A stretch of 44,107 bases of DNA, taken from Rhodopirellula sp. (GTDB lineage: Bacteria > Planctomycetota > Planctomycetia > Planctomycetales > Planctomycetaceae). The position numbers and the translations under genes were made by a program. The DNA is taken from the NCBI GenBank assembly GCA_013203845.1, contig JABMPE010000395.1, positions 1 through 44,107 on the forward strand, in the 5' to 3' direction. Shown piece by piece: positions 41,447 to 44,107 of this stretch (position 1 is its first letter; each line of letters begins with the position of its first letter). Under the pieces are notes generated by a model, which was not told the DNA's origin, did not search any database, and was given only the letters and a program-made list of their open reading frames with translations.

Positions 41447-43804
41447 GTGCGTGATTATTCATTAATTCGCGTCAGCTCCAAATCGAATCATCAGATGAGT
41501 CGCATCGAAAAATGCAATACATCGTTAAAATCAATGCGTTGCATTGAAAAGTTCGACGAACGCGATGGTGAATTGGCGACTACAATCAGGACGACACTTA
41601 CTTCGATGTGTGCAGTCTTTCGCGTCACTCTTCCAGCAACGTTCAAGCAGATTTCCGGCAAATACCGCATGCAAGCTTACGAACGACGATCGAACGGCGA
41701 AGTCCTGATCGAACTGCTCCTGATCGAGCTGGGCGACGGAAATCTGCGTACGGACGGTCGACGAGCCTTTCGGGATGCGATGGAGGCGTTCCCGGATAAG
41801 CGACCAGATGCGTGGTCGCGGTGGACGATCGAGTGCCTCGCGAGTCTTGGGAAAAAGGCCAAGGTGATCGATGGATCACCTGAGGACGCTCTGGAGTTGA
41901 TCGACGAGGGAGCGGCATTGGTCCTGTGTTCGCCAGTTGTCTCTGACGAATGGCTGGCGGTTGTCGGACGTAGTTCACGCAAGTTCCGAGTGATCGACGA
42001 CGTGTCAAAAACGAGGTCCCGTCGTGTCTCGCGGCGCGGGTTGAAGGCTGATCTTAAGAGGTTTGCCGATGCCAACGGACGCGTTCGATTTGTGGTCATA
42101 GAACCGGGCTTCGGTCGGCATCCGGGACAGGAAAGTGTCGAGGGACACCTCACCCCGTTCGCTCGGTTGAGAGCACTGCTTCAGCCCGAAGCCTCAGACA
42201 TCATTACCGTCTTCATCTACGCGTTGATTGTGGGACTGTTGACACTGGCCACGCCGATCGCCGTTGAAGCTCTTGTGAACACTGTCGCGTTTGGGCGGTT
42301 TCTGCAGCCCATCATTGTGCTGGCGCTGCTGCTGTTCATGTTTCTGGCATTCTCAGCGGCGATCAGAGCTGTCCAGACGATCGTCGTGGAAATCGTGCAG
42401 CGTCGGTTATTCGCCCGTGTGGCTGGCGATCTGGCCTACCGGCTTCCGCGCGTTCAGATGAACGAGTTTGACGGGGCCTACGCGCCCGAATTGGTCAATC
42501 GCTTTTTTGATGTGGTGACCGTGCAGAAGGTCTCTGCAACGTTATTACTGGAGGGCATTGGTCTTGTGCTGTCCGCGATTGTAGGGATGACGGTGCTGGC
42601 CTTTTATCACCCGTGGCTGGCGGGATTCGATGTGATTCTGCTCGCGATGATTGCGTTCGTGGTATTTGTACTTGGTCGAGGTGCTGTTGATTCAAGTATT
42701 AAGGAGTCAAAGAAGAAGTACGTGATGGCGGCGTGGCTGGAAGACATCGCAAGGTGTCCTGTCGCGTTTCGGACGGACGGCGGCAGCGAGTTCGCTCTGG
42801 AACGCTCGGACCGGCTGATTCACGACTACCTGTCTGCGAGAAAGAAACACTTTCGCATTCTGATGCGGCAGATTTTGTTTGCGCTCGGTCTGCAGGCTTT
42901 TGCCAGCACAGTTCTGCTGGCCATTGGCGGCTGGCTGGTTGTGACTGGTGAATTGACGCTGGGGCAGCTCGTGGCCGCTGAGCTGATTGTTGCCGTCATC
43001 CTTGGCTCGGTGGCGAAGCTCGGAAAACACATGGAGAGCTTTTACGACCTGCTCGCGGCAGTGGACAAACTGGGGCATCTGTTCGATCTCAAAGTCGAGC
43101 GTTCCGATGGGGCGATGACGACAACGTCGTCCGGTCCGGCGACTGTTGTGCTGACGCGTTTGTGCAGCGCTCCAGGCAACTCAGCGATCGACTGGCGGTT
43201 TGCGGCTGGCGAATTTGTCGTGGTGATGGGCAACGCGGGATCGGGCAAGAGCCGGTTGTGTGACGTCATTTATGGGCTGCGGTCTCCGGCCAGTGGACAC
43301 CTCAATGTTGATGGCGTCGATCCTCGCGATCTGCGGCCGGACGTGTTGCGTCGCCGCGTTGCCCTGGTCAGGGACGTCGAGTTTTTCGAAGGCACGGTTG
43401 CGGAGAACGTGCATCTGGAACGTCCCTCAGTTTCAGCCGCCGATGTCAACGCCGTGCTGGACCGTCTGGGTGTTCTGGACGAACTGCTGACGTTGCCGGA
43501 CGGCCTGAGAACTTCTCTTCCCGCCGGTGGAGGGCGATTGTCGAGCAGCCAGTTGCGGCGTGTCATGCTGGCTCGATCGATCGTTGGGCAGCCGGGGCTG
43601 TTGCTGATCGATGGCTTACTCGACGGATTCTCGGACGCGGAGCTGGTCGAAGTCGGCAGCGCTCTATCGGGACTTCGTGACGAGTGCACGATTGTGGTTG
43701 CCACAGGGCAGCGGCGAGTGGCCAATCTTTGCGGACGAGTTCTGACGTTGGATACCCATGAGCCTTGTGTCGCGATCGACAATCCAACCGAGGAAACGAC
43801 ATAA
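41447..43804 (+). CDS. ABC exporter (HlyB/peptidase-type layout) with a degenerate ATPase domain
   Basis: Up to 785 residues. About 240 soluble N-terminal residues are followed by a six-helix exporter membrane domain (from DIITVFIYALIVGLLTLATPIAVEALVNTV) and a C-terminal nucleotide-binding domain. Walker A is intact (GNAGSGKS, 595-602). The Q-loop reads ALVRDVEFF (no Gln), the signature is L698-S-S-S-Q702 rather than LSGGQ, Walker B is LLLID722-G723 (Gly for the catalytic Glu), and the switch His is replaced in VVAT753-G754-Q. A homodimer would hardly hydrolyse ATP, so a second active subunit is expected. The next gene is a HlyD-type adaptor, so this is a type I secretion-like system. The start is uncertain: 41447 (GTG), 41606 and 41669 (ATG) are all possible. 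Confidence 0.8.
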   Translation: MRDYSLIRVSSKSNHQMSRIEKCNTSLKSMRCIEKFDERDGELATTIRTTLTSMCAVFRVTLPATFKQISGKYRMQAYERRSNGEVLIELLLIELGDGNLRTDGRRAFRDAMEAFPDKRPDAWSRWTIECLASLGKKAKVIDGSPEDALELIDEGAALVLCSPVVSDEWLAVVGRSSRKFRVIDDVSKTRSRRVSRRGLKADLKRFADANGRVRFVVIEPGFGRHPGQESVEGHLTPFARLRALLQPEASDIITVFIYALIVGLLTLATPIAVEALVNTVAFGRFLQPIIVLALLLFMFLAFSAAIRAVQTIVVEIVQRRLFARVAGDLAYRLPRVQMNEFDGAYAPELVNRFFDVVTVQKVSATLLLEGIGLVLSAIVGMTVLAFYHPWLAGFDVILLAMIAFVVFVLGRGAVDSSIKESKKKYVMAAWLEDIARCPVAFRTDGGSEFALERSDRLIHDYLSARKKHFRILMRQILFALGLQAFASTVLLAIGGWLVVTGELTLGQLVAAELIVAVILGSVAKLGKHMESFYDLLAAVDKLGHLFDLKVERSDGAMTTTSSGPATVVLTRLCSAPGNSAIDWRFAAGEFVVVMGNAGSGKSRLCDVIYGLRSPASGHLNVDGVDPRDLRPDVLRRRVALVRDVEFFEGTVAENVHLERPSVSAADVNAVLDRLGVLDELLTLPDGLRTSLPAGGGRLSSSQLRRVMLARSIVGQPGLLLIDGLLDGFSDAELVEVGSALSGLRDECTIVVATGQRRVANLCGRVLTLDTHEPCVAIDNPTEETT

Positions 43805-43905
43805 GAAAGCCTGCCAGGAGACCAGCATTTAACCGCTGACCAGTTTCAGAAGCTGATTCAGGATTCAGCACAGCAACACGGTTCGAAGAACAGAGCAATT
43901 CTCCT

Positions 43906-44107
43906 ATGTCACACCAAACGAATTCCCGCCAGACAATGCTTGCCCCCGTGGCTTACAGCGAGGCAGTGCTTCCGTCACTCCGACTGGCTCGGTCGTCGCG
44001 GCTGGCTCGGCGGTTTGGACGCGTGCTCGCCGTCATGCTTGGATTGGCGATCGTTGCGGCTTTGTTCGCCCCGTGGCAGCAGTCGGTGACCGGCAGTGGC
44101 GACGTCG
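43906..44107 (+). CDS. HlyD-family membrane fusion protein, 3' end missing
   Basis: Only the first 67 codons are inside the window. After about 40 polar, basic residues comes one membrane helix (VLAVMLGLAIVAALFAPW) and then QQSVTGSGDV, the usual beginning of the periplasmic hairpin of HlyD/EmrA-type adaptors. Such proteins link an inner-membrane exporter to an outer channel. It starts 101 bases after the degenerate ABC exporter on the same strand, and the two probably form one secretion system. Confidence 0.7.
   Translation, partial: MSHQTNSRQTMLAPVAYSEAVLPSLRLARSSRLARRFGRVLAVMLGLAIVAALFAPWQQSVTGSGDV

Noticed and set aside
1-44107. CRISPR arrays, tRNA/rRNA genes and complete insertion sequences
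   Set aside because: I looked for repeat-spacer arrays, cloverleaf-like GTTCRA blocks and transposase motifs and saw none. Short RNAs could be missed by eye.

Overview
The window reads as a piece of a planctomycete chromosome. The reasons are an ECF sigma factor with a C-terminal Cys-containing extension, a flavin halogenase-like gene next to a chorismate-lyase-like gene, a WD40 remnant with a basic Ser/Arg-rich start, a secreted PQQ-type propeller and many secreted proteins of unknown function. I found no rRNA, tRNA, CRISPR array or complete insertion sequence.

Layout. (1) 1-9.9 kb, plus strand: a polyprenyl-linked glycan locus. It has a 5'-truncated FAD oxidoreductase, a NodB-type deacetylase, a UbiA-type phosphoribosyl-polyprenyl synthase-like enzyme, an acyltransferase fused to a degenerate SGNH domain, two GT-C (GT39-like) glycosyltransferases and a HAD phosphatase. 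(2) 9.9-15.5 kb, minus strand: ECF sigma factor, HemN-like radical SAM protein, chorismate-lyase-like protein, FAD halogenase-like protein and a secreted protein. This looks like a small halogenated-aromatic pathway. (3) 15.7-23.9 kb, minus strand: an electron-transfer and gas-sensing module. It has a Rieske protein, a b6-type cytochrome b, a globin and an octaheme hydroxylamine-oxidoreductase-like cytochrome in one operon, plus a globin-coupled histidine kinase, a REC-PAS-PAS-kinase hybrid, a small membrane protein and a cytochrome c'-like protein. Three of these transcription units each have a sigma-54-type -24/-12 element 44-52 bp before the start codon and a GTGCG-N6-CGCAC-type palindrome further upstream. 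I take this as one shared, apparently undescribed regulon and the strongest system in the window.

(4) 24.0-30.7 kb: a complete methylcitrate operon (prpB-prpC-prpD, plus strand) beside the wreckage of a B12-dependent acyl-CoA mutase locus (minus strand). The wreckage is a mutase large-subunit remnant, an intact MDR-family reductase and a B12-domain remnant. A CHAD protein and a decayed enoyl-CoA hydratase follow. One propionate or branched-acyl route seems to have been lost next to the alternative. (5) 30.9-39.9 kb: a patchy region with an M81 peptidase, a paired-palindrome REP-like element, a DNA cytosine methyltransferase overlapping an OLD-like ATPase/TOPRIM gene (likely defence), a WD40 remnant, an HpaI-type aldolase, a PQQ-type propeller and a truncated AAA ATPase remnant. 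(6) 39.9-44.1 kb: a NhaR-type LysR regulator, a short HPF-like protein, and an ABC transporter with a badly degenerate ATPase followed by a HlyD-type adaptor cut by the window edge.

All assignments come from reading motifs. No database search was possible. Start codons were chosen from ribosome binding sites, overlaps and where homology begins.
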